From Lates calcarifer (lineage: Eukaryota; Chordata; Actinopteri; Centropomidae): a stretch of 64,000 nucleotides of DNA. Both the position numbers and the translations under genes were made by a program. The stretch spans positions 24,816,378-24,880,377 of the forward strand of contig NC_066853.1 in the NCBI RefSeq assembly GCF_001640805.2, given 5' to 3'. The notes beneath the pieces are model-generated. The model saw nothing but the letters and a program-made list of their open reading frames with translations, was not told where the DNA came from and made no database searches. Shown in pieces: positions 1 to 13,800 of this stretch (its first letter is position 1; each line of letters opens with the position of its first letter).

Positions 1-1590
1 AGACTTAATTAGTGACTTCTCACTGCCATGAGTTATGTACATTATATGAGTAATACATTACAAGACACTTACCATGCTCCCTTCAAGACACATGAACTGT
101 TGTAGGGTGTGGCAGATGCATCATAGTAAGTTATGACTAGACACTGATGTGAATCACAGGTATGCTAATGCTGTCTGCTTTCTGTTTTTTTACACCTATA
201 GTTTACTCCTTATAATGGGCATTGACTTATCAGTTTTACAATTTATAGAAAATCAAGCAGCAACAAGTTGGTATTGTTACAAAATAGAAATGTGCTCAAT
301 ATGCGTTTAGAGGTAATCCTCTTGGATTTACAATGTAAGTCAGAGGAGCTGCAGTGGAGGGAAATCCCAGCAATGAAAGGGCATGTAAAAACTAAGCCAG
401 TTTGTTCAAAGCGGGATGAGCTGATGCTTTAAAGGGATAACAGTTGGCTGCCTTGATTCAGCCTATTAGAAAAAATGCAGGGGGAAGAGTGGCTCCGATA
501 AAAAATTCAGCATTATTTGTGGAAGAGGTTTTTAATTATTTATTTATTTTATTTTAGTTGTTAATTTTTTACCTTGATGGTCAGGACATCATCCTCTGTT
601 GCTTTAATCTTTGACCCTTATAAGTCTCTTATAAGTTCAATATGTAAATCATGTATAATTAGTAGAGTGTCCTTAAACAATGTAAATAAGAAATATTACA
701 TTGTTTTCCCAATACTTGGTTATTTACTAAAGTACATTTTTGCAAGTACCCGTTCTTTACTTATTCCCATTTCATGCTACTGTACATGTCTACTACCCCT
801 CTGTATAATTCAGGAGGAAAACTGTACTTTACTTTTATTTGACAGTTCTAATTACTTTGCTGATTCAGATTTTGCATGCAAAGATATGACACCTCAGAAA
901 ATATGATGCAGTGCTTTAAACTACCCAGCAGTTTAAAAAGTAATTACAACAGCTCAGTCATGATGAGCTACACAATACGCTGTTTACACATTAATGTGTG
1001 TATTACTGAAAGAACATGGTAAGTATTTTTACACACTTTACATATTCTATTGCTACTTTTATTTCAATTATAGAATTTTCTATCCCTGCTTTTTATATGC
1101 TTGTTATTTTAATGGGAACGATACAAAAATAAACTACACTAACTTTATATTAAGTCAGTGGAACAGACAGATGAGCATATAACCAAGCAAATAATCTGAT
1201 GCCACACACTAACAAGATTAGAACATTTATTGCAGATACTACTGTGCTTTGAGGTAGCCCTATTCCTGAATGCTCTCTTTAATGTGGAATTTTATGGCTT
1301 TCAAATAAACGTCCGGTAATACTCCAGGCTTCACCTTTGTTCTTTCAAATAGTGATTAAGCATGGCTGTGAGAGAGAGGCACACCTTGGCGCACACTCTC
1401 ACTCTGACTCTCTGACGAATTAAAATCAGCTTTATTGACATGTTTCCAAAACAAAACAGACTCAATTCAGGTCACGGTCTGACATTAACATAATCAATAA
1501 ATCAATAAACTTGATGTGTGTGTTCAGTTATAGTTCTTCCCCCTGTGGTCCCTCTCTCTAGACCGCCTCTATCTCTGTCTTTCCAGATCA

Positions 1591-1610
1591 TCTCTCTCTC
1601 TCTCTCTCTC
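1591..1610. repeat. short TC microsatellite
   Basis: Ten TC units. A second CT run lies at 2141-2161, directly after the donor-like site at 2132. Confidence 0.9.
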
Positions 1611-1689
1611 ATTGCATAGCTCTGAGTCAGGATTCCCACCTTCTTTTCATGCTCCTGCTCCTCCCCTCTGGTTTCTCCCTCAGTTGCTC

Positions 1690-2135
1690 TGTGACAGCAC
1701 TGAATCTCCGCGGGCTGAGAGACCACTGTGAGCCAGCTGTTTCTTACAGAAGCCCCGGCTGTATGAGATAGCGTCTTTACTGTGTGAATAGCTGGGAAGG
1801 AGACAATGGACAGAGATTACAATGACTGTAAAACTCCCGCTCCGGTTTGAATGAACTGGGATATACCAGCGCATCAGTGGATCACCCCGTGTTTTCACAA
1901 GTGGGCAAGCAGACAGCTCCCTTTGTGAACATTCAGATATCTGCAGAATATATTAGTCTATGGGGTTTTTAGGATTATCATGACAAAAGCGCGTCGAAAC
2001 AAAACCCCATAAACGCTCCTGTTGTTCCACAATAATTCGCAGAAACGGAGAAAAACACGTGGCTTTATTTAAAGGAGCAGAGGCGATGAAAACATCGGAG
2101 GGAGACAGGAATTTCATTCATTGCAGTTAAAGTAA
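1690..2135 (+). promoter_or_regulatory. CpG-rich candidate promoter and 5' non-coding exon
   Basis: This stretch holds over a dozen CpGs in an otherwise CpG-poor background (for example TCCGCGGG near 1707, GCGCGTCG near 1988) and a CACGTG E-box near 2057. A GTAAGTGT donor-like site at 2132 follows TTAAA. It could be a promoter with a non-coding first exon ending at 2131 on the + strand. No TATA box or transcript evidence is visible, and the link to phldb1 is inference. Confidence 0.35.
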
Positions 2136-4576
2136 GTGTGCTCTCTCTCTCTCTCTCTCTTTATTACCATGTACAAGATATAAGGTTTCCGGTGGTTTTA
2201 AGTCGGTATTTGTGATGGTGTTTGCCTTCAACACATGCCGGGCTTGTAATTTGTTGAACCAGTGGTTGGCTGAATGAAAGCTATGGCCTGAGACAAATAA
2301 CAGAGAAACAACCAGACACAAGTGCTTCTTGTAGGCTACTTTAAGTGACTAGCTAGCATAACGTGGACACTATTTGCTAATGTGGAAAGTACATATTTTA
2401 GCTTCGCTGCCCCTTTTGAGTCCTTTCCGGTCAGTATGCACACTCTCGCCAGACTCCGTTCAAAAATCTCAATAATGTAATGTTGCACTTTGATACTGGT
2501 AAACTACATATACAACAGAGCATAACTTAGGGTTTTTATAAATTAACATGAGTTTCTGTTCAATTCGGCATACATCTACCACACATTACTTACCCCAGAA
2601 TTGAAACGTTTTATTATTATTAACTTGACATCCTGGTCGTCCACCAGGGTGGACGGTGGCTAGTTGTGTTAGCAAAGTTTCGATACTATTAACATTTCGA
2701 GCTGCTTCAGCTTACGTTTAATGATTTCTTTTTAAACATCCTTTGGACAAGAATTACTTGTTGAGTAGAGTATATTTAGCCTATATATAAAACAATTCGG
2801 AGTTTTCCAACGTAGTTTGGTCTTTAACTCTGCGCATGTAACAGGAACACCTGCTCTATCTTTGCTGTCTCCGGCCACTCAGTCCTCAGTACTCCTAACT
2901 TTCCCCTTCCTCCATGTGAGTTCTGTTTATAGACTACAAACACATACAAGCCTGCCAGCTCTGCAGATAGATAGACCCCAGTGTGTCTGTATACTGTTAC
3001 ACTGCTATTGCCCCTTGCCAGTGTGACCTAACCAGGGCTAGCACCTGGAATAGAGGAGAGCTTTCCTTTTGGGCATTCTGTTTAATCAGAGGCCTCAGAT
3101 TTCTGATTATATTAGACAGAGAAAACCAAAACTTCTTGAGCCATCATGCCATACACACTGTTTTAGAAATGTGGTCAGTCTGTCTCCACCAATGTACCTT
3201 CTCAAGATTTGTCATCTTTGACACATTATGTTGACCCCATTGTAAGTATAGGATGTCAGTGGTGAGAGAGAAGCCCCTCTGCAAACACTCATCAGGCTGC
3301 TGCAAATGTAATGTGGGCTCCCAGCAGGTCCAGAACACAGGTCCGACATATGTGAGGGACAACGGGGGCATCACAGCACAGAGGAAGAGAAAGAGGCTGG
3401 TAGCAGCTGGTGTGCATACGCTTGGTCAGTGTGTGTGTCCCTGCATGTTGTCGTTTACACAATCTTTGACCTTACATCCTCTGACTAAACTGAGGTCAAG
3501 GCAATGTGTTCAAATGATACAGTGGTTTTACTTCAAATATACTTGAGAAGACCAGGGTCATGTTAACTCTGGAGGTCTATGCAATGTTTTCCACACTGTT
3601 CTTTGTGTTCTTTCTAAATGTTATTTTATATATTCATGACAGAAACCCAGGACAAGTGTGTGTGGATTACCAGTAACAAAAGACATAACCTTTTCTTTTG
3701 TGTCTAACTCACTTGTACCTGTCCCAACATATTCAGCAACTTTTATTCAAAAAAGGACCTGCCTTAGCTATTTTCTCTTGCAGAGAGTTGCCAGTATTTC
3801 CCCACAAGGGCAATGTCGGGCTTTCCCTCCATGGACACACATCTCTATAAGTCTCATTAAGTTGACTCCAGCTGATCATAGGATCAGGGGTTTGGCAGTG
3901 CAGAGCAGCAGTTTGGAAATGGTCTGGAAGCACAGATAGTAGGAGAGAAGCAAAGAGATAAAGGGCTGTTTGAATTTTGAACTACAGTGATTATTTAAAT
4001 TTATGAAGCAAGCCATGCAACATACTGTAGAGAGGGGGTCTATTCAAAGGCTGGATTTATAATAATTAGCATAGCTGCAAATGTCAGAGGGATTTTGAAT
4101 GATGTTTCCTAACTTCTGGAACAGAGGCTGGAAGTTTCAGTTTCACTTCTGCTCCCTATCGTTAAGACAATGCTGACATATACACTGATCCAGCTTTTTC
4201 TTTTTCAGTAGTACAGATTCTTATCCCTGACCTCAGGGTATCTGCTGATAGCAAGTATGAATCTAAAGGTGTCAAAACTATTTGGTTAGCTTTAGGAAAA
4301 GATCATGGGTTGGGTTAAAAATAAGTACTTCCTTAAGATTAGTGGACCTTTGTCATTATGGTTACAACAATAAATATTGCTAAGGTTGTGCAATGGTCAT
4401 TGATAAAGGAAATAATGTTGTCAGTTTCACATGGGGAACAAACAGCCATCTCCTGTGAGAAAGTCCTGTGTTTACAGGACGTCAGTCTTGTATCGGCACC
4501 AATACTAAATCTCTGCACGATATTAACTCTCTGCCATTTTTTTTGAATGTCCCAATTCGAGTATGAAATCCTCAAG

Positions 4577-4872
4577 CCAGGAGCCTATCCCAGCTGATAC
4601 TGGGTGAGAGGCGGGGTACGCCCTGAACAGATCACCAGCCCATTGCAGGGCCAACATATATAGACAAACAACCATTCACACACATTCACACCTATGGGCA
4701 ATTTCGAGTCCCCACTTAACCTGTATGTCTTTGGGCTGTGGAAGGAAGCCGAAGTACCCGGAGAGAACCCACACAGGCTCAAGGAGGACGCACAGACTCT
4801 GCACAGAAAAGCCATGTGGTTTAAACCTGGAACCTTCTTGCTGTTGGGCAGCAGTGCTAACCACTGCACCAT
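4577..4872 (-). mobile_element. tRNA-derived SINE-type teleost repeat, near full copy
   Basis: Read on the minus strand it starts with a head resembling GTGCAGTGGTTAGCACTG and later ends with the CAGCTGGGATAGGCTCC-type tail. The middle has the typical GGTTCTCTCCGGGTACTTCG and CATACAGGTTAAGTGGGGAC words. I recognise this as a very common interspersed repeat of teleost genomes, and its head resembles a tRNA A box. Diverged, with no coding function. The overlapping ORFs are repeat artefacts. Confidence 0.75.
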
Positions 4873-5362
4873 GGAAAAAGTCTATCAATCATCTATCCTT
4901 ACTCTGTAATCCTTACTCAATATGCAAACGAGCAGGGCACATTAAGGGAGAGTGGAAGAAAAGTGACACTCCTTAAAGCACAGAGACTTTCGTTATTGTC
5001 ACATGTAAAGGAAAAAAAAAAAATTAAACCGCTGTGAGCAACAGCCCACCTCAAACCCAACTCACATAGCTTGGTTTGATACTGATTGATCTTCAGGCCT
5101 GCAGCCATCTGCCTCTGGGAGCATGTTTAACAGCAGGGGATTGGCTTTAGTACTTCTGACAAAAGAAGGAGAAAGAGGGGAGTGGATGGGGGTGGGTGGG
5201 CAGGGAACATCTGTTCGGACAAGCAGTAACCAGCCACCAACCGTTATTATGATGACGATGAGTGTCCACTAGAGACAGCAGCTGACAGCCTGCTGGATAC
5301 TGCATCTGGTCTGTGGGATGTAGATGTTGGGAGCAGCAGGAATGTGAATATGACAAGATGTT

Positions 5363-5412
5363 TTAAAGGGGCAGTCCACTAATTTTACACATAAAGTTCA
5401 GTTTACCCATCA
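5363..5412 (+). repeat. head of a dispersed repeat, copy 1
   Basis: The 50 nt from TTAAAGGGGCAGTCCACTAA to the CATCA at 5412 match 33384-33433 at about 44 of 50 positions. Similarity becomes patchy further on (GCATTATGGGAAGTGTGGTA near 5500). I believe this is a common teleost repeat. Confidence 0.65.
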
Positions 5413-8400
5413 GGAGGGGTACGACTCATACTACTGTGAAAACAGTTGTATAGTGTTTTCTGTGGCTCAGGGGGGAACTTAATTAAAGATACTGATTTGT
5501 TGCATTATGGGAAGTGTGGTATTCTGTGTTTTTAAAGGCCGTTAGAATTTCTCATTTTATCGCTGGTGTGGCTCATTTGTCTGGAAAGTATGGAAATTAC
5601 CATGGTAGAACACAACCTACTCACTGAATTTTTGTATGTGCCCCATGTTCTAATTGAATTTGCCTCCAACATAAACTTAGAAGCATGTGTGTGAAGCAGC
5701 TGCCCAGGATCAACCATTGTCTCTGAGACTGTCATGAGCCCATAAGTTGTCTGTGCAAGCATCTTATTGTGACCCATAGCTTCATTTTATTGCTAGGGCA
5801 CCTCTAGTAATTATGATGGGAGCAAAAGAGGAAGCTAGATGACGTAGTACAAAGAGTTGGTGGTTCCAGAAAGCACAAGAGTTTGGTACATTAGACTGCT
5901 GTTTGTTTCACGTTTGAAACCAGTAGTCATCGTTGTTTATTTTAACCATGACCATTCCAACAACTTTAACCATGTGTTTAAAATTGTTACCATGATGACA
6001 AAGACCCTCTAACCCTAAGGAAGTACTTATTTGAACCCAAACCACAACCTTTTCCTAAACCTAACAAAGTATTTTTTGTGGCTAAGCCTAACCAAACCAT
6101 GACTGCTCCAAGTTCAGTATACCTGTTCAGGAGATGCTCCTATAGGTCGTATCTGAGAGTTGGGACAATGTGGTCATTCAGGTTGGACAAGTTGTTGAGA
6201 TGTCTTCCATTATGGCATCTCACTCTCGTCGGATTGGTTCCACATGTGATCACTTCTTCCAAATTATTTCTTACAACCTTTAATTTGTACAGCTGGGTTT
6301 TTCCTACATGATGGGAATGCAGGATTAAACCTTCCCTCCTCCTCCTCCTCCTCTTCCATGTGTACTCCTTTCAGACAAGTCCCATATCTCCCTCTGGTAT
6401 GTGCATCTGTGTTTGATGGCCCCTGGCTCGGTGAAAGGCAGTCATTGATTAACTGGTGGGTTTGACTCTCTGGCCTTTGCTGAGGCTGTAAACCATCAGC
6501 GTTCCATAGCAACTGTCAGCCATGGTCGTGGGTATCCCTTTGTCTGTACCTCCGCCGCCACTTTAGTGACGTGGTTTAGTGGCAATGCTTTTGTCATGCA
6601 CAACAACAAAATCACATAACTACCAAAGTTTTCCTAATAGTTTTCCTAATAGTTAGCTATCTGTGAGTACAAAGTTGTAGTTTGTACTTGGAGAGGAGAA
6701 TGCACTTTAGCTGACAGGATGAGTGGAGTGAAGAGTAGTAAAACTCCATAAAGCTATAGCATCAGGGTTTTATGGTGATCAGCACTATTTGAATTACGAT
6801 CAGGACTTAGGAAGGCAGATTTGCTCTGCTGCTGATATGTGTAGTCCTCTCATCATGGTATTAAGGAAGTGGAAGTACCAAATTACACCTTTTAGATTTT
6901 CTCTAAGCTGTTGTAGAAGGGCAGGCTGTGTGCTGTAAATAACTTTGGACATACTGTATAGTATAAGCCCTTTTTAGATGTGCTACTGAGTCTGTTTGCT
7001 GACTTAATGATTCCTCTATACTTACACTGCTGTTACATTGTGTTTTGGTGTGTTACAGAAAAGCATATCAGTAGTTTTATCACATATGTAAAACAAGTTA
7101 ACACACTCAACCTCAACAGAGTGCCATCAGTCATGTCACCCAATAAAGATGACTTCAGTTTTACCCTGATCAATCAGTAGTCACTCGTATATTCATCCAG
7201 ATAATGAAATCTTGAGTCTAGAGATTGTCAGCAATACTGATTGTTGGCTGCGGTTAAGTTCTTGTTTGTCATATTGATCAATCATTAGTGCCGATATGTG
7301 AGTTATTATTTTTGTAAGCTAACTCAGTACAGCTGATACAATCTCATCCATACACATGGCTGTTTTTTGTGGCTGTACAGTATTTGTCTAGCTATTCTTC
7401 TGGCTATAGCATGTCCCCATTGTTAATCTCAACAACAAAGCTCTGATTGGCTCAGTTGTTTTCCAGACAGATGTCCCTAAGCATAATAATAGACCTATTT
7501 GACTCACTGAACAAAACAGGGATGTGGTGTGGTACCAGGTTAACTTAACCTTTTACTGGTTAAGGTAGCTTGGTGGAGATGACAGATAGCAAATCACTGC
7601 TTTACTTTCTTTAATGAAACTGATTCAAATGATATCCCTTTGTTGGTCAGAGCCCAGAATCTGGTTGGTCTTTTCTGGAAAAACTCACAGAAATCAGATA
7701 ACTGGTAATAATAATTATACCTAAACAGAAAGAAAAGCTACATATAGAAACTTCAGTAACGGAAAAGCCAATAAAAAAAGACTTCACAGTACTCTATATA
7801 ATGCTTACTATCAATATTCTTTCTATTTCTGGGGTCTGGTGCTCTGGTGGATGGCAGTGATCCTGTGAATGTGCTTGCATGAGATGAAAATATGTTTTCT
7901 CAGCTTGTGACAGACAGGTTGGTGCAGAGGGAATAACATGACAACAGTCATGAGCTGGATTTAAAGTCACATACATGATGTGCTACTCCACAGAGCCAAG
8001 CTAGTGTTACTAGCATGTATTTGTATAACTTAATTCCTTTGCCGTATCATGATAAATATAACTAACACTTGAACAAGACTCTCCTCGCTCTACATGAACT
8101 CATTCTGGTAGAATGTGAAGCGTTCTTACTCTGACCACCTCTGGTTCCTCTGATCTAATCTTCTGGGAAATGTACTTGAGGCCAGGCCGACACACTGGAA
8201 AAATTTAATGCGGTCATACCACAAATGATGGAATATTTGGTCCACAGACACATTTCAGATAGGTCAAACGGTCTCGTGCTGCCAACCATTTCTCTTCTTA
8301 ATGCCACAATAGCCCGGAGGCATGATGTGGCATTAATACCGATTGGCCTGAATGGGCTCAAATGAATACTCACAAGGGTTTAAAATTATTATTGTTGACA

Positions 8401-9400
8401 GCTCTGGTATTAAGTTAGTAGTTTCAGTAGATGTTCCCTGATTTCATATTAAAGGTTTTTTTTTTTTTCTGTTTTCTTTATTATTTATTCATACTTACAT
8501 CCTTAAGAGCAGAATTAGACCCTGATTGGCTAACAAATGTAGCCTCTTTAATTCAAATAAGGCTGAGGGAAGGCAGCTTTCCAAATACTCCAAATTAGAC
8601 CGATGGGATGGATTTCAGTAATTCATTAATGAGGGGGGTCAGTAGAGTTGCAAAGTGGGAGGGGCAGCTGGTTCCAGAAAGGTTTGTCCACATTCTGTGT
8701 TCCCATTCCAATTCCGTCTTTAAATGATATCAGATTAATCAATAATGAATGTAATCATTAAATGCAGCCCTATTAGTCTTATATTGCCTGAAGCAACTTT
8801 AAATACTGTACCCTGCATATTGTCTGTACTGTATGTAAAAAGATAAATGAATAGGTATCTTTTTATGGTGCACCTTAGGATAAAATGTCGCTTTACTTGA
8901 TGCAAGAAGACCTTTGTGTTTTATAATTTTGCTGACTGACAAGAACTATATATAAACTGTCACCTTGACTCAGAGTGTTTCAGTTGTTGTTGGCATTATA
9001 GTATGTGCTCTATAATCCACTTAAGTGTTCCTGTAGTTTTATTAGAGAATGAGGTTATAGTGTCCTTGTGGGAAGGTAGTGATGATCTTTACAATGCAGT
9101 ATGTGTCTTCACTTCTTAATAGCATAATATAATTGATGAAAACCCATGATTTTTTTGATGTAGCACATTTAGCATATACTTGGTTCCTGGTTAGTATTTG
9201 GGTGTTTCTTGATAATAGTGAAGCCACTGTGGAGCACAGTGCAGGGCTGAAAGATGCTGTTCTTGCAGTAATTCTCAGAGTGCACTCTCTGTGATGAAGG
9301 CTGAGATTAGATGAACAGTTCCTGCAGTGTTGAGGAAGAAATTGTTCTCTCACACACCAGTCAGGGAATCAATCTTACTGATTAACTGGGGGGATTTCAC

Positions 9401-9401
<1 letters not shown>

Positions 9402-9434
<33 letters not shown>
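9402..9434. repeat. CA dinucleotide microsatellite
   Basis: About 16 CA units in non-coding sequence. Confidence 0.95.
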
Positions 9435-9436
<2 letters not shown>

Positions 9437-10348
9437 AACCAACACACATGCTCACACACCTCCACTTATCCTCCACTCTGTGAATCCAATCTCTCTCACC
9501 AACATTGCGTGTCCTTTCCTATACGACCTCATGGATTGTAATTACGAAAACAGCAATGTGTCATATTTTCCTGTTGGAAAGAGTTTGAAACACAGATGTT
9601 GATTAAACAGATCTCAGTTTCTACCGCAGCTCCTTTCGCTGAGGTCAGCCTTTTAGAAAACTAATCCTAAGATGTTTGTGAACCACTGGTTCTTGGAAGA
9701 ATCCCGACATGCTTATCCTGGGTCAGAGGGTTCTTATGAAGGAGGGAAAAGGAGAGGAAGAATGAGATACTGGTCTGTTTCAAATAACTGAACCCAAAGT
9801 GGAGCTGATATTTTACGACTGCACATAACAGAAGTGATTCAAATGACTGCTAATGAACTATACATGACTTGCTTATAGAAGTGAATGAGGTTTGTTAGTT
9901 TAAGTTGGCATAACCCAATTCAGTATTGTAGTGCTGTTTTTATAATCCGTTCCTGCAGTAATACTGGGGATGAGCTACTTCCCACCCTCAGTTTTGACCG
10001 GGGTTGTCTCTAATGCAACATGGCTCTGCATGCTAATGAATTGCCTGAAAAAGTATGAGGCCAGGTTATGAGAATTCATAAATATGGGAGAGGCATCGGT
10101 AGGTTGCCGAACATAAGCCAAAACACAGTTACAACACTGGTTAGGAGCTAGAGGAAGAGCCTTATTACCAATAACAGAAGGCGCAGTGGCCAATCTCAAA
10201 ATATTATATCACACAGTTTGCCATTTATGCAACCTTGTGTTGAAAAAGAGACGGTAAGTGCTTCTGACTTGGCACAAGTTTTCTGTGGAAATTGGTGTTT
10301 CTGTATCTGATCAGACAGTGTAAAGGACATTGCATGAAGTCAGCCTCT

Positions 10349-10488
10349 ATGGATGGCATCCAAGAAGAAAAACGTTGCTCACTGCACAAAACTGCAAGAT
10401 TAAACTTTGCCAAGAACATGAAAAGAAGCCTGATGAATGTTGGCAGCAGAATGAAACCAAAGTAAATTTGTTTGGATCAGATGGGGTC
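10349..10488 (+). pseudogene. Tc1/mariner transposase fossil
   Basis: Translation gives MDGIQEEKRCSLHKTARLNF then AK. After a frameshift near 10420 the next frame gives KKPDECWQQNETKVNLFGSD. These match the Tc1-family catalytic region, where KTARxxFA and WSDETKxNLFGSDG are hallmark blocks. The first D of the catalytic triad sits in the SDETK block, which is altered here (QNETK). Weaker matches extend to about 10245. It is broken by a frameshift and stops, so it is inactive. Confidence 0.75.
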
Positions 10489-10685
10489 TTGCATGTTTAG
10501 TGTGGATCTGGCCAGGATTACCACAGTGACTGCAGAGTGCTGACCGTTAAACGTGGAGGTGGGAGTGAACAAAAGATGTAGCAGAAATACAGAAACATCT
10601 GTGCAGAGTATGAATTAGAAGTCCCCTAATTCTGATGGGACACACCATCAAAAGTGGTTGAGAGCAGTAGTGGCAGTAGGCAGTA

Positions 10686-10850
10686 GTGATAGATGTGGCC
10701 ATCTCAGCTGATAGTAACATCAGGAATAAGGAACAGGAGAAGATCAAGAAGTACCAGAGGCTAAAAGAACAACTGGAACAGATGTGGAAGGAGAAGTGAG
10801 AAGTGGTCCCAGTGGTTTTAAGAACATTAGGGGCTCACTCAAACATAGTA
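10686..10850 (+). pseudogene. non-LTR retrotransposon (LINE) remnant, polyprotein C-terminus
   Basis: The frame from 10686 reads VIDVAISADSNIRNKEQEKI, then KKYQRLKEQLEQMW, a stop, then EVVPVVLRTLGA. I recognise the D-V-A-x-x-x-D..KE.EK..KYQ.LK..L..MW....VVPVV.GALG pattern from the C-terminal, endonuclease-like part of fish LINE polyproteins. One internal stop shows it is decayed. It lies about 200 nt after the Tc1 fossil, and the relation between the two is unknown. Confidence 0.6.
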
Positions 10851-13800
10851 ATTAAATGTAACTAAACAGTGTGACAGAAGAGTTGCTTTTGAATATAGGT
10901 AAAACCAGATGATCTATCAATAGAGAAGCGTACATATTATAAGAGAATTACTTTCATATTTTATCCCTAGAATGGATTTAAACAAAAAAGCCGTACAACA
11001 TTATTTTGATATAAGCAATGGATCAAATTACACAAAACACGAACAAACCCTCAGAGAATTACTACCCAACTCTGGAGGAATTTTATGGAGTAGTTTAGTG
11101 TTTTTCACCTCACTGCTTTGGTTCCTGACCCACAACTTTCATTTTTCATTCACTCTCATGGCCTTGTTTCCACCTACAGAAGGCAGATGTTGCTAGCTAA
11201 TGAACATTGTGCAGCTCTTAGAGAGTGAGATATTTTTTCAGGAATTGGTGGAGACAAACTGGACTTCAGGTTGCTAAATACACCAATGCTCCTGTCTCTC
11301 TGTGTCTTCAGGATACACTTTAGCCGTAACAACTGAATGAGGTGATAATATGTTGTGTGTTGTATATGTTGTGTTGTAAGTAATTCTGCTTTACCTAAAG
11401 ATGCAGACAGAAGACAGAAAAAACAAGTCTTAATTTTTTCATCATACTGCTAGGAGTTTGAGAGAAGCCAGTGTTTTCAGTAAGTCTTTGTGCCTGCCTG
11501 TGTACCTGAGACCAAAATTGTCATTGTCAGCATTGTCAAGTTGAATAGAAACAGCTCAAACATACAGATCTTAATCAACAGGCTCATTCATGATATTCTG
11601 TCTCAAGCAAACACAGAGCTCACATCTCAACATGTGGTCTTACCCAAAATGTAACATTGCCATTCTTCACCGGAACCAGTGTTTACTGATTTATTAGCTG
11701 CAAAGTTTTGAAACTTCATTGCCAAATGTCAAAGAGACCACCCTCCCTGCTGTGGAGAAAGCTGATCACCAGAGAGCTCAAACTCCATCACCCATGGGTT
11801 CACCTTTCCTGTCACCTCAGCCGATTAGCTCCCACGATGACTGATAACCAAAGAGAGTATGACCTTTGAAGACGAGGCCTCACAGCTTTAAACTCGGGCC
11901 ACCTTGGAAGATGTGTGATAAGGTATTGGAAACCATTTCGTGAGGTGAACTAAGGGCATTTTTTTTTGGAAAGAATGCATCTTGGTGTTTTGGTTGTATG
12001 GTGTTGTACATCACCAGCCCACTGCTAACTAGGTGTTTCCTGGAGAAGCTAAGACCAACTGAATGTGAGTCCTGTTATGTAGATGTGAGAAAGATAAAGT
12101 CATAAATGTGTTGAGTAACATGCGAACGAGCCAGAAAAATAGACACATCCCAAACATCTTTTACTTAAAGCCATTCCAGTCTAAATAAAGGACTAAGTGG
12201 TTTGAGGTGTGGTTAATTTCTCTACACGGTTAGGGTTCAGCATCTCCCTGATCTCATTAACAACCCCACCCATTGGTCTGTTTAGAGAATGGCATGTCTG
12301 CAGTAGATGTGTTCAGTGCTGGAGATAAGGTGAGAGAACCCCCGTTGCCAAACAGATGCGGTTACTTAAAATGAGTTGATATAAGCTACAATCTTCTGTT
12401 CTGTCTGCTCCTTCTAGAGGATTTTATTTGGTAATGTCGTTCATGTGTTGTGTTCAATGCCATGTGTTGTAAATGCTCTTTTTATACATAGGTTATACTC
12501 AGTTTATTAACTTCACACCAAGTGCTTTCACTAAATTACCTTTCATTCCTGTAATTGCGAAATGAAGCGCTACAGTTTGTCTGTGTCAACACTGTGTGGG
12601 TGCTCTATAATGAATAACTGCATGATATATGATCCTAACCGTCCCCCCACCTCCTCCCCGCTCAGTATGATACATGGCCTGTTTAGAGCATCTCCATATC
12701 CTGAACCATTTTAGAGACCTGGATAAATGCTCCATGTCTCACAGGACCATAAATCTGCAGTTATTTTGTCGAGCTTTATTGTCTGGCGCTCCCTGCAGTG
12801 TGGCTCCTTGCTGCGTGAGGATCCATCATGATAAGTAGCTGCACTGTGTTGTAATGGTTGAATTGATGAGTGCTAATTGGTATCAAGAGACTGCCAGTAA
12901 TGGTCTTTACAGACAGCATCTCACTGCATGAATTGATTAGGAAAATACTGTGTGTTCAGCCTGATACTGGCTTTGCGATACAATCATAAATCATTTTTCA
13001 CTGAACTCTTTTAAAGACTTCAGTTATCATAAGTATCAATATTGGAGAATGCTAAATGCTGAATATATTTTGGAAATGAGATCATAAAGAAAATAAAAAT
13101 AGGAGCGATATAAATCCTGCTAAGGTTATCCAAACATGCTCAGTTTTGCAGTCATCAAGATTCCAGTCCTGGTTGATTTGTTGAATGAATTTAATGTGAA
13201 GCACCCGTAGGAAATGTTAAGTTAGCATTAGCAATAACTTAACACAGCTCTAATACTGTGTTCGGAGAGTGAACAGTAAACAGCGTGGCTGATTTAAATG
13301 ACATCAAATTACAAATTAATGCTGGATTACATGCTGCATCGTTTCATTAAAATCCCTCATTTATGGTAGAGCAGTTTAGAGTCTAATGCAGGAACAGCGG
13401 ATTCTGCCACCAACAATGAATACTACTGAGGACAAACACAGATTATAGTTACTCACTGCCAGAAGGGCGAGACGAAAGGTTTAAACGCTTGCAGATACCT
13501 GTTGATCTGTAGTACGCACTTAAAGAGTGCACACTGATGCATCGTGAAACAATGTCATTGCATTGAAAATAGATTGTATGATTGTGAATGTGGTATCACA
13601 TACAGCTAAAATGTAATGAAATCTACTCTGTAAATAAAAAGGAGCTTGAGCTGTAGCTTACATCTTGTCATTTTCTGTCAGAGTACAATGTGGTAGCATG
13701 CACTGCATGTTGGTACAGCCTTGCCACTGCTTCTGAATGTGCATGTGTTTGTGTTTGTGTGTGTGTGTACTCTGTTTTGCTGACTCATTCCGGGTGGCCT

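Noticed and set aside
3253..3546. 97-residue ORF with a Cys/Lys-rich start
   Set aside because: Considered as a possible FHA or zinc-binding exon, but it has no match and no fitting splice sites in phase 1.
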